The notes under the pieces were generated by a model. The model saw only the letters and a program-made list of their open reading frames with translations. It did no database searches and had not been told where the DNA came from. 64,000 nt of DNA from Vespa crabro (Eukaryota; Arthropoda; Insecta; Hymenoptera; Vespidae). Positions 49,978-63,868 of this stretch are shown piece after piece. The stretch covers positions 7,572,263-7,636,262 of the forward strand of contig NC_060959.1 in assembly GCF_910589235.1 (NCBI RefSeq). Reading direction: 5' to 3'. The translations under genes were made by a program, and so were the position numbers. Each line of letters begins with the position of its first letter. Position 1 is the first letter of the stretch.

Positions 49978-52146
49978 TTACAACGTCAATTTGTGATACT
50001 CTTGCTTTATATCAAGGCGTAGAGCTGCCGGTGCAACGAAGCTTAACCAGCTAATCAATTTGTTCTTGCTAAAACGTAATATCAAATAACCGGTTAATTC
50101 GAGAATTAAGTGTAGATCGTATTCAACTGCGAAATATTTTGTGAGAAAAACGAAACAAGGTCGTATGTCAATCCCTTTTTATTTGGTTCTTCCTCCCTCA
50201 CCTCTTATGTGTATATTGTAGAAGCTCGTGCGACATGCATGGATGTAATTGCAGGTACGGTGTACCGAGAATTGGATGAATCGCCTGCGACAACTCCGAG
50301 TAATTTAAAGTGGAACCATTAATAAGTCCTTGAGCTTCTTCGACACTTATTCGATTGATCCCTGGAAAATCTGTGGACAATAAAAAATTCTAAAACAATC
50401 GTCGTACTCTACTTTCAACTAGTAATTATCGATCGATTAAGCAAATAGTCTAAAGTAATATTTTGCAAGGTCATTCATTATTTTATTTTTTAGTACAAAA
50501 CTCTCGATTAATCCTATAGACAATGAGACGGTGATCTAGTTTTTAAATATCGCCATATTTCGTACAAATTTCACAAAACGGAATTGTATTTTAATATTCG
50601 CTGAATTATAAATCAAAGAATTTCTTTTTTTTTTTTTTTCTTTTTTTTTTTAACAATGATATCACCCTTTTGTTTCCTAATTCTCGCCCTTCAGCAACGG
50701 CATATATTCAACGTTATCTACTTCTTCACCGATAGTCGAAAGAAGCCGACAATAGAAGGAACAATGCGGCATTACAATCGTCTTTTTCACGGATTAAGGT
50801 CTAGTGACGATAAAACCTCACGCTACAATAGAATTTCTCCCGTATTTCTATTTTGAAGTAGTTTTATCTGATCTTCATGATAAGGTATGAAACTTACATT
50901 AATTTTTTTCTTAATGCCACTAACACTTGATGATTTTTAAATTGTACTAGAATGATGAATATTTCAGAAGTTTATCGATATATTTAATTCTTTTTTTTTG
51001 AGAAACAAAATCAATGTGAATGAGAAACGCGTCATATAAACAATTGTTAAATCTTTCAAATTATGTAAATAAGTAAATTGAATCATTTTACTATTCATTA
51101 TTTCAATGATGAAAATACATACATGTATCTCTCTTCGCCAAATTATATCGAAAAAGAAGAGCTTAATGATCCTAGATTAATTGCAATTTAGATCACCTGA
51201 TTTCCATCCATTAAAATAAAGTACTGGCACGCTATAGCTCATAGACCATAAAATGTGATGTTCTATAATCAAAGGCCTTTCGTTTTTAAATGAAGCTTCG
51301 TAAGGATCTTCACAAAGTTTTTCACTCCAATTCTCAATTGTTGAAGAATTTTCTGTGTTCATTTCGTTTAAAATAAAATGCTTTTTTTGTCGTACTAAGT
51401 ATGCTTCCGCAGGAATTTTCTATAAAAAATAAATATTCTTATATTAATAAATATTATTATAAAAAGCAATAGTAAATTATATTTTGAAGTAAATTAGTAT
51501 TAAAAAAAAGAAAAATGAAATATCTAATTTTTTTTTTCAAAGTCAAAAAATTTAAACATAGTCGGTATCTTCCATATAGTTCATTGATTATGCGAGAGAG
51601 TGCGCAACGTTCTTGTTGCGACTGAAATCATAGTTGATAAAACAGAATTTTATTAATAATTTTAATAAAAATTATTTATTTTTCAAATTTGATATTTATC
51701 TTGTAGCATATAAAAATATTATTGTACAATAACTATAATAATTATTTACAATGCTTTAAATTATAATTTTCACATTTTATCGACCATGTTCTGTTTTACC
51801 GAATGGAGTAATTACAGAAAAAAAATTTATAGAAATACTGTTTCACGTGTGATATATCTGTAAACATTCAACTAATTTAGTTTTTCTATAAATAATAAAA
51901 AGTTGTTATAATAAACATGTTTTACTATATATTGATACACGATAACACGATATATTATTATATTATACTATTAATTATTTATAAGAATAAAGGTATATTT
52001 TCCATATATATATATTAATTAATTAAATATAATTACTTTGTTTCCACACAATTGCCACCCATCAGAAATCTGATCAGAGACTATGATAAAATTTTCAGCA
52101 CTTGCAAGAAATTCATCCCATGAAATCGTGCCTGGACCATCCATCT
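49978..52146 (-). CDS. Atg10: Autophagy E2-like enzyme ATG10
   Basis: Ubiquitin-like conjugating enzyme that transfers ATG12 to ATG5, needed for autophagosome growth. Four exons (minus): 52146-52037 (ATG at 52144), 51419-51197, 50370-50202, 50068-49978. Junction phases fit and the CDS is 591 nt, 196 residues; human ATG10 is about 220. Diagnostic pieces: DEFLASAEN and SDGWQLC in the N-terminal exon; HHILWSMSYSVPVLYFNGW in exon 2, as in the ATG10/ATG3 core; HPILGTPYLQLHPC in exon 3 with the catalytic cysteine at 155; and a C-terminal SWLSFVAP segment in exon 4 like the human SWLSIVGP. If exon 3 is read through its donor (gtgagg) it stops one codon later, giving a plausible but wrong shorter end. 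The first coding exon begins with AG before the ATG after an acceptor, so an upstream 5' UTR exon probably exists, perhaps in 52560-52850. AATAAA lies only 2 nt past the stop (49975-49970); a further signal downstream is more likely used. Confidence 0.92.
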
Positions 52147-52292
52147 CTGTAATTAAAAATAATAAATATTTTATATTAATAAATATGTTCCATCCGAATT
52201 ATCTACATGCATCTTAAGATTTAGAATTATAAATATTATATATAACCATAATATTTTTTATATAAAGATTTTTTATACTTGAAGTATATATA

Positions 52293-52332
<40 letters not shown>

Positions 52333-53590
52333 TATATTACATTGTGGGTATATAAATAATTAAATAAATAGTTTATTTCTATTTCTATAAAAGTATTATT
52401 ATCAAAAATAAAAATTATTTTTTAATCAATGTTATACCGGATGACGATAAGAGATCTCATCAGTCTATTACATAATGACATAATGTGAAAAGGTTCTAAA
52501 TAATATTCAGCATTCGTTTTATTAAACTTTATTTATATTATATTGTATTTGCTTTCATTACGCTTAATACTTATGCTATAGATAAGCTAAAGAATAATTA
52601 TTCAGGTTAAAGTTGAAAAAGGGGAAGCAGTACACCCAAGAGAATAGCTTGTCTCCTCCCTTCTGGGTTTCTCGACGCCTCGTCAATTGTCGACTATTTC
52701 GTGTCGGGCACATCCGGTAATGTTCGGTTATAATCGGATTCTCCCACTCTTTAGCGAACACACGCGCCGATAGATTTCAACGGTGTGTGCACGCCACAGG
52801 ACATTGCTCGTATATGCACCAGTCCACGTCCAATAAGATGCAGAGATGCAATCAGGGCCGTATCAACGATAGACAGATATTTACTCTTAATATTACAAGG
52901 AACACGATTGTGTACGATGCAAATATTTTTCTATGGATTCTATTTTTTACGTTTCATTTTCAATGCTTATAAACTATGTTTAATTTTATATACCTCACTT
53001 TGAAATATTTTTTTTTTTTATATATTAATACTTTTTTTTTATATTAATTTTTATGAAAAAACGAACGATCGAATCAATATTAATTATTAAAAAATATTAT
53101 CATTACTTATTTGGTCATATCAATCCGTAATAAATAAATTTATCATACGTTTTTTTTTTTTTTTTTTTTTGTAATAAAAAGGTAGATATTAATTAAAATA
53201 TGATAGATAGAAATTAAAATGGGCTGTAAATAAAATATAATAAGAAGTAGTAACTACCTTTTTATGCTTATTATATATGTTGAATTTTAAAGAAAATCTT
53301 TTTAGAAGCTAAAAAGATTTTAGTCTAATGCACGTATAATCTGTAAGAGCGCATAATACTTTATCGGTGAAATCACAAGTATGAAAAATCATCGGATATT
53401 TGTATTTCCTAGAGAGAGCTTTAGATAATAAATTATAATTCAAATCGATATCCTTTATTAATAAAAAAGAAAAAGATATATCTATTCAATTCAATATATA
53501 ATGAATGAATGAATGAATGAATGAAATTTAAAAAAAAAAAAACTTAGCAATTAGACACTGTATTCATTTAAGAACCTCCTTACCCGTTAT
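52147..53590. other. Region between divergent ATG10 and Ssdp
   Basis: AT-rich, with a GC-richer patch at about 52620-52860 that may carry the ATG10 promoter or an untranslated exon. It also holds T runs (about 53007-53016, 53151-53170), a TA tract (about 52303-52329) and ATGA repeats (53500-53524). No coding sequence is supported. Confidence 0.45.
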
Positions 53591-54586
53591 ATTTGACTCA
53601 CACTCTGTTGCACTTGAATGGCATCGTACGGCCCTGGAATACGGGACAAATAGTTGCGCGCGCAACCTCCACGTTCTTTGCACGACCGAGAGAGAGTTCA
53701 ACGGAGACGACGTATTGCGATGAGAACGACAGAGAAAGTAAAAGGAAGGGAGAGAGAGAGCGTGAGAGATGGGGAGAAAAAGGAGGGGAGAAAAGAGTGG
53801 GAGAGGGAGTACGATCCTCCGAGACGCGTATACGTGTGCGTCGTCGTCGTCGCGTGCGAAGCCGAAAGAGTAGGTAGCACACTTCCGAAGTTGTGCGCGC
53901 GTACAACACCGTGAGAGTTCAATTCCTCTCCGCGCATACGTGTTATCCTGATACTACCTTTCGTCCTTGTTCGACCGATAACGCGCGTATGTAACGATAG
54001 GGGCGTACGATAGTAAAATTTTCAGTTAGGACGAGTGCACGGTAAAAAGAAGGGACGACAGGGCGACTCATCGACAAAAATTTAGAAACTTGTATATGCA
54101 AGTAACAGCCAGCGCAACAGTAACGACAATAACGACGGGGAAGGCGAAGGCGACGGAGACGGCGACAGCGACAGCGACGGTGGCGGCGGCGGCGGCGACG
54201 ACGACGACGTCAAACGGACAACAACGACAACACAACGTGAAATCGGTGTGTGCGCGCGACGCCTTCTCTGTAGATTGTGTACGTGTACCTGTGCTCTTAC
54301 GCGTGCTCTTTTAGTGGCGCGTGCACGTGTATGTGCGTCGTCGTTGACTGATAGGTACGCGTGAGGTGAGGTGAGGTGTGGTGAGGTGAGGTGCGGTGAG
54401 GTGCGGTGCGGTAAGGTGAGGTGAGGTGAGGTGAGGTGTGCTGAGGTGAGAGGCATATCGAAGGGAAAAGAGCGAAGAGAGTGAATTGACCGAACGCGCA
54501 ACGACGACGACGACGACGACGACGACGACTTTGCCATCGTCGCCGCCGTGTGCCGAGAAGAGACAGAAAGAGAGAGAGAAAGAGAA

Positions 54587-54623
<37 letters not shown>

Positions 54624-55602
54624 GCGCCGCGATTTCCATTGGAGAACAATAAGCCTTGAAAAGAGTACGAGCGAGGGAAAGAAAGCGTGCGAGTGAGAAA
54701 GAAAGAAAGAAAGAAAAAAATAGAGATAGAGATAGAAAACTATCGTGAAGTGTGCCCTAGAGGTGAGACACGAGAGAGCGCGGCCGAGTTCGACGAGTAA
54801 CGGAACAACGACGCGGGCTCTAATATAACAGAGAAAAATTGACGATACGACTGCGAAAAAAAAGAAAAGAAAAAAAAAAAAAAGAAAGAAAAGGAAAAGA
54901 AATAAATGAAAGCGGGGGAAGCTATAAAAGAAATAAACAAATAAGTAAGAAAAAAGAAAAAAAAAAGAAAGAAAGGAAAAAGAAAAAGGAACAATAATAC
55001 GACGATGCGCGTACGCGACGCGGCTCTTCTTCCGTGATTCGTTGTCATGTCATATGAGGCGAAGCGTCTGCGCCTCGTTCGTTTAGTTGTACAGTGACGC
55101 CAACGAGAAAAAGGAATAAGACACGAAGAGAGAAGGAAAATTCTCTGAAAAGTCTAGCGATCGCTTTACTACATCCTCTTCCGCTTTTCGTACGCGCAAC
55201 TTTTTCTTCCTTTATTTCCTCTTTCGAATCCCTACCCCCTCTTATCCTTTTCTCTTTCTCTTCTTATTCCCTTTCCCCCACCCCGTCCTCGTTTTCACAG
55301 AGATACGAAGGTAGCCAAGAGCGCGTCCGTTTCCTCCTCCTTCTCCTCTTCCTCCTCCTCCTCTTCTTCTTCCTCCTACTCCTACTCTTTCCCTTTCCCC
55401 TCTAACCCTCCATCCACCCCTCTCTCACTCTATCCTTCCCTCTCTCTTTCCCTCTCTCCTTCCCTCTCTCTTTCTCTTTAGCTCTCTCACTCTCTCCGTT
55501 GCAATTCTCCTCCTTCGAACGATAGCCGCAGTCAGACATTGCTCACTTCTCGACCTGACGACTGTTCTGTGTTTACGCTGGAAGGATTGACAAATCACAA
55601 CG
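53591..55602 (+). promoter_or_regulatory. GC-rich, repeat-rich upstream zone and 5' UTR of Ssdp
   Basis: A CpG-rich block just upstream of the Ssdp start. It holds GGCGAC/GCGACA-type hexamer sequence (about 54117-54212), a GAGGT pentamer array (54361-54452), an ACG triplet array (54505-54529), (GA)n (54591-54622), A/G-rich tracts (54700-54990) and a long pyrimidine stretch (about 55200-55500). Several frames cross it on both strands, but they are translations of repeats. The last few hundred bases before 55603 are probably 5' UTR; the promoter position is not resolved. Confidence 0.5.
54361..54452. repeat. GAGGT pentamer array upstream of Ssdp
   Basis: About eighteen pentamers, mostly GAGGT with GCGGT, GTGGT, AAGGT and GTGCT variants. 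It closely resembles the array at 34152-34214 and has the same plus-strand orientation, although the two adjacent genes face opposite ways. Confidence 0.9.
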
Positions 55603-55744
55603 ATGTACGCGAAGGGAAAGGGGTCCAGCGTACCATCGGATGCTCAGGCCAGAGAAAAGTACGTATTTATTGTTAAGCAAAATCCATTTTTTCATCGTAT
55701 TATACGTGCCGATTGATCGACGAGTGACTCCATTTTTCCTTCTT

Positions 55745-55786
<42 letters not shown>

Positions 55787-57286
55787 CTCCTCTCTCTTTC
55801 TCTCTTTTTTCCTGCTTTTTGACATCGTGCTATACCTTAAAGCGTGCACGTATTTTGATACCGGTCGTTCGTATTTAAGTGAAATCGTTTGAATCATATC
55901 GTCGTAATTTATATTTTTAAATTTGAAAATCGTATCTCAATGGCTGACTTCAATGGATCTTCGAAATATTTATCTATTCAGAAATTTCATTTTGGAACGC
56001 ATAATATAACAGCTTACGATTTCGTGATGGTTCGTTCCATTTCAATAACATTTCATGTTCCTTCGATTATTGTTTACAAATGGATCATTCGATTGTGTTA
56101 AAATTTGGAGGGTAAAATGTTAGATGGCGACGGTCGAAAGTTTTTGTTTTCATTAGCTCTCGTAGGACTAAGGAGATAGCGTGTGCTGTCCGTGTTGATA
56201 GCTATTTAGTTAAGATTTCGCCGCATAACCTGCTTTCACGCGGTCTTGAGTGTACGCTGTCACTGAATAGAGACGTTTGATTGGCAGAGAAGTCTAATTT
56301 CGAACGCCATATTTGTATCTTTCGTGAAAGAAATGGTATATACCGTAATGGTTATGTACCAGCAAAGAGATTCTCAAAGAATAATTAATTTAACTATTTA
56401 TATTATAATTATTGTGAAGATGTAAAATCGTCGATATATAAAAATTAAAATGTATTTTATACATTTACAATATTGAAATTATATTTTTCATTTATGAAAA
56501 CAATTTATATGAATGCTTTCTTACATCACATGGAGTATTTAAGTCAGATTTCTTTCTTTTTTTTTTTTTCTTTTTTTTTTCTTTTCCTTTTTTGTTTTTT
56601 ATATATAGAATTAACTTCAATCAATGATAATTGTTATTATGCTTTTAGATTAGCTTTGTATGTATACGAATACCTTCTTCATGTCGGCGCACAAAAAGCT
56701 GCACAAACATTCCTATCGGAGGTAAGAATGATGGTATAACGATATTATGCTTTTATATTGAATATATGACTATTAATTATATTTTATTGTCGTACAGATT
56801 CGATGGGAGAAAAATATAACGCTTGGAGAACCACCTGGGTTTTTACATTCATGGTGGTGGTAAGTGACATTGATCAGATATTTAGAAAATTTATTATGAC
56901 ATTGAACAAATTTTAATTTGTATGCAATTGATATAATATATTTCTAGTGTGTTTTGGGATCTGTATTGCGCAGCACCAGAACGACGAGATTCATGTGAAC
57001 ACAGTAGCGAGGCCAAAGCTTTTCATGATTATGTAAGTTATTTTTTAACATATTAAGCAAATTTTTATTATTTTATTATTACTAAACATATTTATGATAA
57101 CATTTGTTATTTGAAAATGATATTAAATAATTTATCTTTTGAGGCATCTTATGCAATTAGACTGATACGATAAATATTTTTGTCACAGGGTTTTGTGAAC
57201 AGTGGTTATGGTGTTAATGGAATTGCACATGTAAGTTGTTAATTATATCCTTTTACTTACTTATTTATTTATTTTATATACAATCA

Positions 57287-57333
<47 letters not shown>

Positions 57334-60300
57334 AATATTCTTTTGCAATACATAACAAAAACATTATTGCAGAATGCTGGCCCAGCTCCATCTCCGATTG
57401 GACAGATGCCACCTAATGATGGTATGCCTGGTGGTCCAATGCCTCCAGCATTCTTTCCAGTAAGTTTTTGTTTTTTGAAACTAATGTAATCAGTTATAAT
57501 TATAATATACTTCCACTTAAAAGTTTTACTCTGAAAGTATTATTGGTAATATATTATATATGTATATTCGCGAAAATAATAGTAATTATATAAATATTTT
57601 ATAGGAACAGTGCAAGAAAAAGATACATTATTACTTATGTATTTTCTTATATTTCACGAAGATAATTAAGTATTATCTAAGATATAAATGACAACATGAA
57701 AATAATTTGTCATTTGTCATTGTTATGTTTACATACATATTCATTCATTACATTTACACAAACACACATAAGTGTAGTCATACTATACCCTTAGCTCTCT
57801 TTTGCTACGATGCACGTAATCACATCTTGCTCACGTACATGTATCTGTGTGTGCGTGCGCTCATATCGTCATCGTCAAAGTTTATATTTAAGACAAAAAT
57901 ATAAGGGAATTAACGAGGTTAACAGTTCATCAAATCATGATTTATTAAATTTCTAAGTTCTCTTATGATTAGGGGCATGTTTGCAGTTTTTAAAGAAAAA
58001 TATAAAATGAAGGACATTTATGTTGGTAATTGAATAGTTCAATTACATTGTTATCTAGTCAATAGGATTTTTAATCATTCAAATATCGAACAGAATTATT
58101 GATTACTTAGACAGATAATTTTATTTTAAAATATTGTTATATATAATTTCAGTATCTGGATTTTTATCTAATATCTTTCATTGATAATTTATTGAATTAA
58201 CATATGTTATCTACCGAAATATTTATCTGTTACTATCATTATATTTAAATATCATGTAAATTAAATTTAGTTCAAAGCATGCAATATATTCAAATTTTAT
58301 TACATCGATAATAAAATTATAATGGTTATTTGTAATTATATATATATATATATATAAAATATCTTTATCACAAATGTATATTGAAAATACTTAACATAAA
58401 TCTTATGCAATAACAAAGTGATGACACATATAGGTAGAATCAAAATGTTCTTGTAAATATTTTATATATGATCATCCATTATGAATTTATACAAGAAAAC
58501 TTTAAAAGTTTGGAAAATTAAGAAAGATTATATTTTAAAGAAAAGTGTATATAAGAAATGCATACCCTAATTTTCTTTATCTATACTTTTTATGTTATAT
58601 GTTCGTTTTGATACAAGTGTACAATGAAATAATATTCTTGTTATGCTTTGTTACACTGTATTTACATATATACTTCCTTTTCTCTTTGCTATGTATTTAA
58701 CTCTTGTATGTGCGTCCTTGTTCTAACTTTTCTCTTATTTCTTTAATGAATAACGCAAGTCTAGACATTTCACACAGACAAGGGTTATATAAATGTTAGA
58801 ATAGTACTAGCTCGAAAATCCCAGTATAGTATGCACATAACTCAGTTGAGTGTTTGACCTTGTGCTGACATTATTTTCTTAAAGTTTCGTTTTTTTTTAC
58901 TCGATACAGTTTCAAATTTTTAGACAAGACAATTTATAATATACGCACATGTATATTTAAATTCTTTTTTAAGAAGGGCTATCAGTAAATATATAAGATA
59001 TTTATAGGATTTATAATATGTGTATATGCTATGTGTATATGTATGCAATATTCATGTTTTTAATAACAAATATTACTGTGGCCTTAACGCATTGTGCTAA
59101 ATGTCTATTTTAAAAATAATTTCTATTTTAAAAAATAAAAAAAAAATAAAAATATATATATATACTTTATATGATAATAATTTAAAAAAGCAAATGCAAA
59201 TTTCGACAGTATTTCGAATGAATGCATTTTGTAAACTTAATCTAGTCAGCCAAGCGTATACTCTCTGGAAAATATTGCAGATATAATTTATAAACTTCCC
59301 TATATAGTAATTTAATATTTTTGTAAATGATCTATAGAATAGAACAGTCTCCTGAAATATTGCTGTAAATTTAACCTTGTATATAAAAAAAAACAGAGCA
59401 GATAAAATTTCATGGATATCAACAAATTTAGAATATATGTATATATTAGTATACATATTAATATACACGTATGAATACACATGTACATATGTATATATGC
59501 ATATATATACATGTAGAAAAAAGGAAAAAAATTTAGTTATGCATATGTTGCTCGTTCAAATCTTTATTATTTTTGCGTTGAATTATTCTTGTGCGGAATG
59601 ACTTAAAATTTATAAATATGACGTACAAGGTGTTATAGAGAAAAATTAAATTGCTGCAAAAAAGCTATATAATTTTGGATTCATAATAATTAATTCAAGA
59701 AGAACCTCATGTGTCTGTTAAAAAATAAAAATTGTAATTATTTTAACAAAGGATAATTATCTGTGATGTACAATGTATAATATAAGGTGATCGTCTTTAA
59801 AATCTGTTGTATTATGTTGTTAAAATATTATTACAATTATCAAGCAATGTTGTGCATGTTTATATAAATTTAAGTTTCATTTCATTTTTGTTTCATCAAT
59901 TTACAGAGCTATGCTGTTATGCTTTCATTTCATATATTATTATTGCTTTGCATTTATTTGTTTTTGTTTTCTTTTTTTCTATTTTTTTTTTTTTTTATGT
60001 CCATATTTATTATTTACATAACATTTTTTTAAATTTTTATTTTTTTTTTTTTAATTAATATATATATTTATTTTTAAATTTTTCTTTAAAAATATTATTT
60101 CTAATTGGATCTATGACTTATATAGCTTTTTTTTTTTAATAAAGAGAAATATTTTTTTTTAAAATAATATATAAAATCTGAATTTCTTGAAACATAGTCT
60201 ATTATATATGATAAAGACAATGTTTTTTATATAATTTTGAAATGTTCAATTATTAATACATAATATGGTACAAAGCGTATATTGCAGTTTTAAAATCAAT

Positions 60301-63300
60301 TATTCTAATTTTTATAAATATGACAAAACAAATTAATATATTATTTCATATTTACTATATTATACATAACAATATAAAATGTGATATCAAATGTACATAC
60401 AACAGAATGAAATCCCATTTATTGAAAAAATATCATGTAGATTTATTTGTTGGCTATAACAATCAACATATTTGTAAGATGTTGAAAAATATCTAGTATA
60501 TTAACACGATCATCCCTGAGCCTTCTAGTTTAGCTGTTGCCTGGATCGCAGTGTTGCTACATGTCTGTCGTTTGCGTTGCTTGTTGCAGAACAACTCGAC
60601 AATGCGACCATCTCCGCCCACACACCCCTCATCACAGCCATCCCCCCAGCACCCCCAGCCACCCCCGCCCCCACACTCGCAGATGATGTCCACTCAGGTA
60701 AGCGCCATTCAACACACACTCTCGCTCATGAAGGATTACTTGTTCCACACTCATTACACTACATCATTGTATACCCAAAATCATTTATTTATTGTCACTG
60801 TCTTCCTTTCAATGTTATTTTCATCATCTAATTCTTTTTTTTTTTCTTTTTCTTTTTTTTTTCCATGTTTATTTGATAATGAAAGAGCAATTGTAAAAGT
60901 ATTATCCTAACAAATATTAATAAAATACAAAAGAAAAGTTTATTTTATATGTAGGAGTTATTAAGTCAAATATATGTAAAATTATTTTATATATATTTTA
61001 TATAATATATATTTTATATTATATAATATATATCATTACTCTATTAATAACATATTACCTCTCAGGTAGGAATACTGCATATTGTAATTGTTTTATAAGG
61101 AAGTGATTATAATTTGATACGACTAATTTTACATGATTTACTCAACCTATCGTTCACTCTATGAATTGCATATTGATAATGAATTGTTATTGAAATATTT
61201 TTTATCCATATAAGTCTATTATGAGAATTTTTATTAAATATACAGTGGATTTATTTCTTGTTACAGTTTATGGGCCCAAGGTATCCTGCTGGCCCACGAC
61301 CAGGAGTACGTATGCCACAAATGGGAAATGATTTCAATGGGGTAAGCTTGATTATTACTTTGTAGTATATTAGATATTATAATATATTGATAAAAAATTT
61401 AACACAAATGTATTGTATCATAAATATTATATGTAATCATTTTATTTTTATTTTTATTTTAGCCACCTGGACAACCAATGATGCCAAATAGCATGGATCC
61501 TACTAGGCAAGGTAAGAATTGATTTATAATATATATATTGGTATCATGTTTTTTTTTTCTGGCATTGACAAGTGTTGCGAGAGGAGAATGGCATAGACGC
61601 ATGCGTACCAAAAACCACACAGCAATAAATGAATAAGTAATTTTAAAATTGGATTGGATTGCTGTGATGTGGAGTGGATTGGTTTTTGAATTGTCTAATT
61701 ATAAACAGTGGTGTAGTTCTCATCTTTGCTTATTATTAATAATTTATATTATTTTTTACATATCGCAATTTATGTTTATAATATATAGTTTATGTTTATG
61801 ATATATATGTTTATATACTCTTTGGAAAATATTTTATATTATTTAATTTTTCATAAACCTTATTATGATTATCAGTAATAATTCTTTAATTATTATTTCT
61901 TATTCTTTTCTTTTTTTTTTTTTTTACATATATATATACACAATAGATTATATTTTTTGAAAACGGCAGAGGTATAAAATATACGCATATTATTTGATAA
62001 TACACATGCGCGCGTACACACACACACACATACACATTTTTTATATATATATAAATATATATAAATATATATATAAATATATATATAAATATATATCAAT
62101 ATATCTAAGTTAAAATATTATTCCCCTACACCACTGTAGAATAACTAGGCTTTATGGCCATCATCCTGACCTTACCTACCTGCCGTACTAATGTGTGCTC
62201 TTGTGTTCCTCAGGCGAAGCTGGAGAATTTGTAGGGTGGCAAGGTAGGAAGCAACTCGGCAACCGAATCACACTCACATGACTTAGTCAAGCCTAACTTC
62301 TATTTTTTTTTCTTCTCTTTGCATTCAATTTTTATGTTTTCACCTTTTAAAATAGAGTTGCACTAGCTTTGCAAATTCCTTGCGAATTAGTTGCTCATCC
62401 AATCTTTGCATTGAGCATGGCAGTTATAATATAAACGTGTTTAAACAATATGAAACTTCTACAATATTTTATATCATGCAAGCAAATATATCTTTTACTT
62501 TTATCAAGCTTTCTATCAATTGCAAACATGCAATGACATAATGAAATTGTGGATTGTTTTTATATTCCTTTATAAGCAAATTCTGCACAAAAATTCTTAA
62601 TTTTCAAAATACGATAATACACATATTATATTTTCAAGGTTTTATTGTTTTTATTTTAAATATTAAACATTTGAAATATGCAGAATATTTGTTGGGAAGG
62701 AATATTTGAGAATCGAATATGTATTTCTTATACACGAATACATATTTATGCACTTAATAGAATTAAACACGAAATTTTTTTTTTTTTTTTTTTTTATTTT
62801 ATAAAAAATATATCATCATTATAAATAGATTATTCAATTTGTTTGTGTCTAACTACAACATGTTACACATGCATAAATATCTAATATTCTGTCTCAATTC
62901 ATAAAATGTGCTAAGTGTAAAAAAAATACAAATGAAAAAGAATTTTTGACAAAAATACAATATAATTTTATATGTTTCATGATAAAATAATTATACATCC
63001 ATGATGCATTAATATTTGTAAATTTACGAGGATTTAAGAGTTTGTTTTATAAAGAACAAAATTTCGAGAATGGATTGAAAACGTCATATTAACTGTGGCA
63101 TATTTATCATCTCTATTTTTTAATTTTTAATACTTGAATATAGTATGAATTTAAAATGTCAGTGCTATTTTTATTCTTAGCATGAGCTTTTTGTGATAGT
63201 ATGCGCGGACATAATCATTGTATTAGCATGTCATCCAATTGCTTTAATATAGACTCCGGCAAAGCATGAATTTTATTTGATGTTTGAAGGCTAAACTTAT

Positions 63301-63868
63301 AGCTATATATTATGCTTAATATAGTATATGACTCATATGCAGATTGCGATAATTAAACTGTTACAATGGATGCAGTTCGATTAAGATCGTTTTCAATTAA
63401 AAAATTATCAAGTTACAACGTTATATTTTCGAAAAGAGGTCATAGAGAAAATTTGTATCTAATGTTATTCAAAAAGATGTATTAATTAAATCTAATTACT
63501 TAACAAGCTTAAAATTAACACGTACTGTCTGTACATGATTTGCCGGCAGTCTATAAAATCGTGAACAGCATTAGTATTAACATAAAATTAGAATCATATA
63601 AAAATATATAAAATAACATAATTAAAGATTGCACATATTTTTCCTTTTTTCTATAGGCCCTCCAGGAATGAATCCTATGAATCCACGAATGAATCCTCCA
63701 CGAGGCCCAGGTATGGGTCCAATGGGACCTGGAAGTTATGGTCCCGGAATGCGAGGGCCACCTCCTAACAGTAGTTTAGGTCCTGGTGGTCCAGGAGGTC
63801 CTGGTATGCCCCCTATGAGTATGGCTGGACCAGCTGGAAGACAACAGTGGCAACCGAATACGTCAACG
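55603..63868 (+). CDS. Ssdp: Ssdp / SSBP2-4 single-stranded DNA-binding protein (3' end off window)
   Basis: Nuclear cofactor that binds and stabilises LDB/Chip in LIM-homeodomain and Wnt enhanceosome complexes. Eleven exons in the window: 55603-55658, 56649-56721, 56798-56859, 56948-57032, 57189-57230, 57373-57459, 60590-60697, 61267-61341, 61463-61511, 62214-62243 (microexon), 63657-63868. All have GT-AG borders and matching phases; 293 codons are present and the frame is open at the last donor, so the gene continues to the right. The N-terminus MYAKGKGSSVPSDAQAREK leads into the highly conserved LisH/LUFS domain (about 18-92), including LALYVYEYLLHVGAQKAAQT, GEPPGFLHSWWCVFWDLYC and EHSSEAKAFHDY. 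A short exon (GFVNSGYGVNGIAH) follows, then the Pro/Gly/Met-rich transactivation region with NNSTMRPSPPTHPSS, FMGPRYPAGPRPG, SMDPTRQ and MNPPRGPGMGPMGPG. The largest intron, 57460-60589 (3.1 kb), shows no gene. Confidence 0.97.
62214..62243 (+). CDS. Ssdp: Ssdp 30-nt microexon (likely alternative)
   Basis: Flanked by ttcctcag and gtaggaag, it encodes GEAGEFVGWQ between DPTRQ and GPPGMNP. It begins and ends in phase 1, so skipping it joins exon 61463-61511 directly to 63657 in the same frame (DPTRQ-GPPG). That is the signature of a cassette microexon; whether it is regulated cannot be seen. Confidence 0.75.

Noticed and set aside
52576..52761. 61-codon minus frame upstream of ATG10
   Set aside because: May overlap an untranslated 5' exon, but its peptide does not resemble an ATG10 N-terminus and no donor joins it in frame.
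54082..54649. 185-codon minus frame upstream of Ssdp
   Set aside because: It translates GAGGT, ACG and GA repeats, antisense to the Ssdp 5' region.
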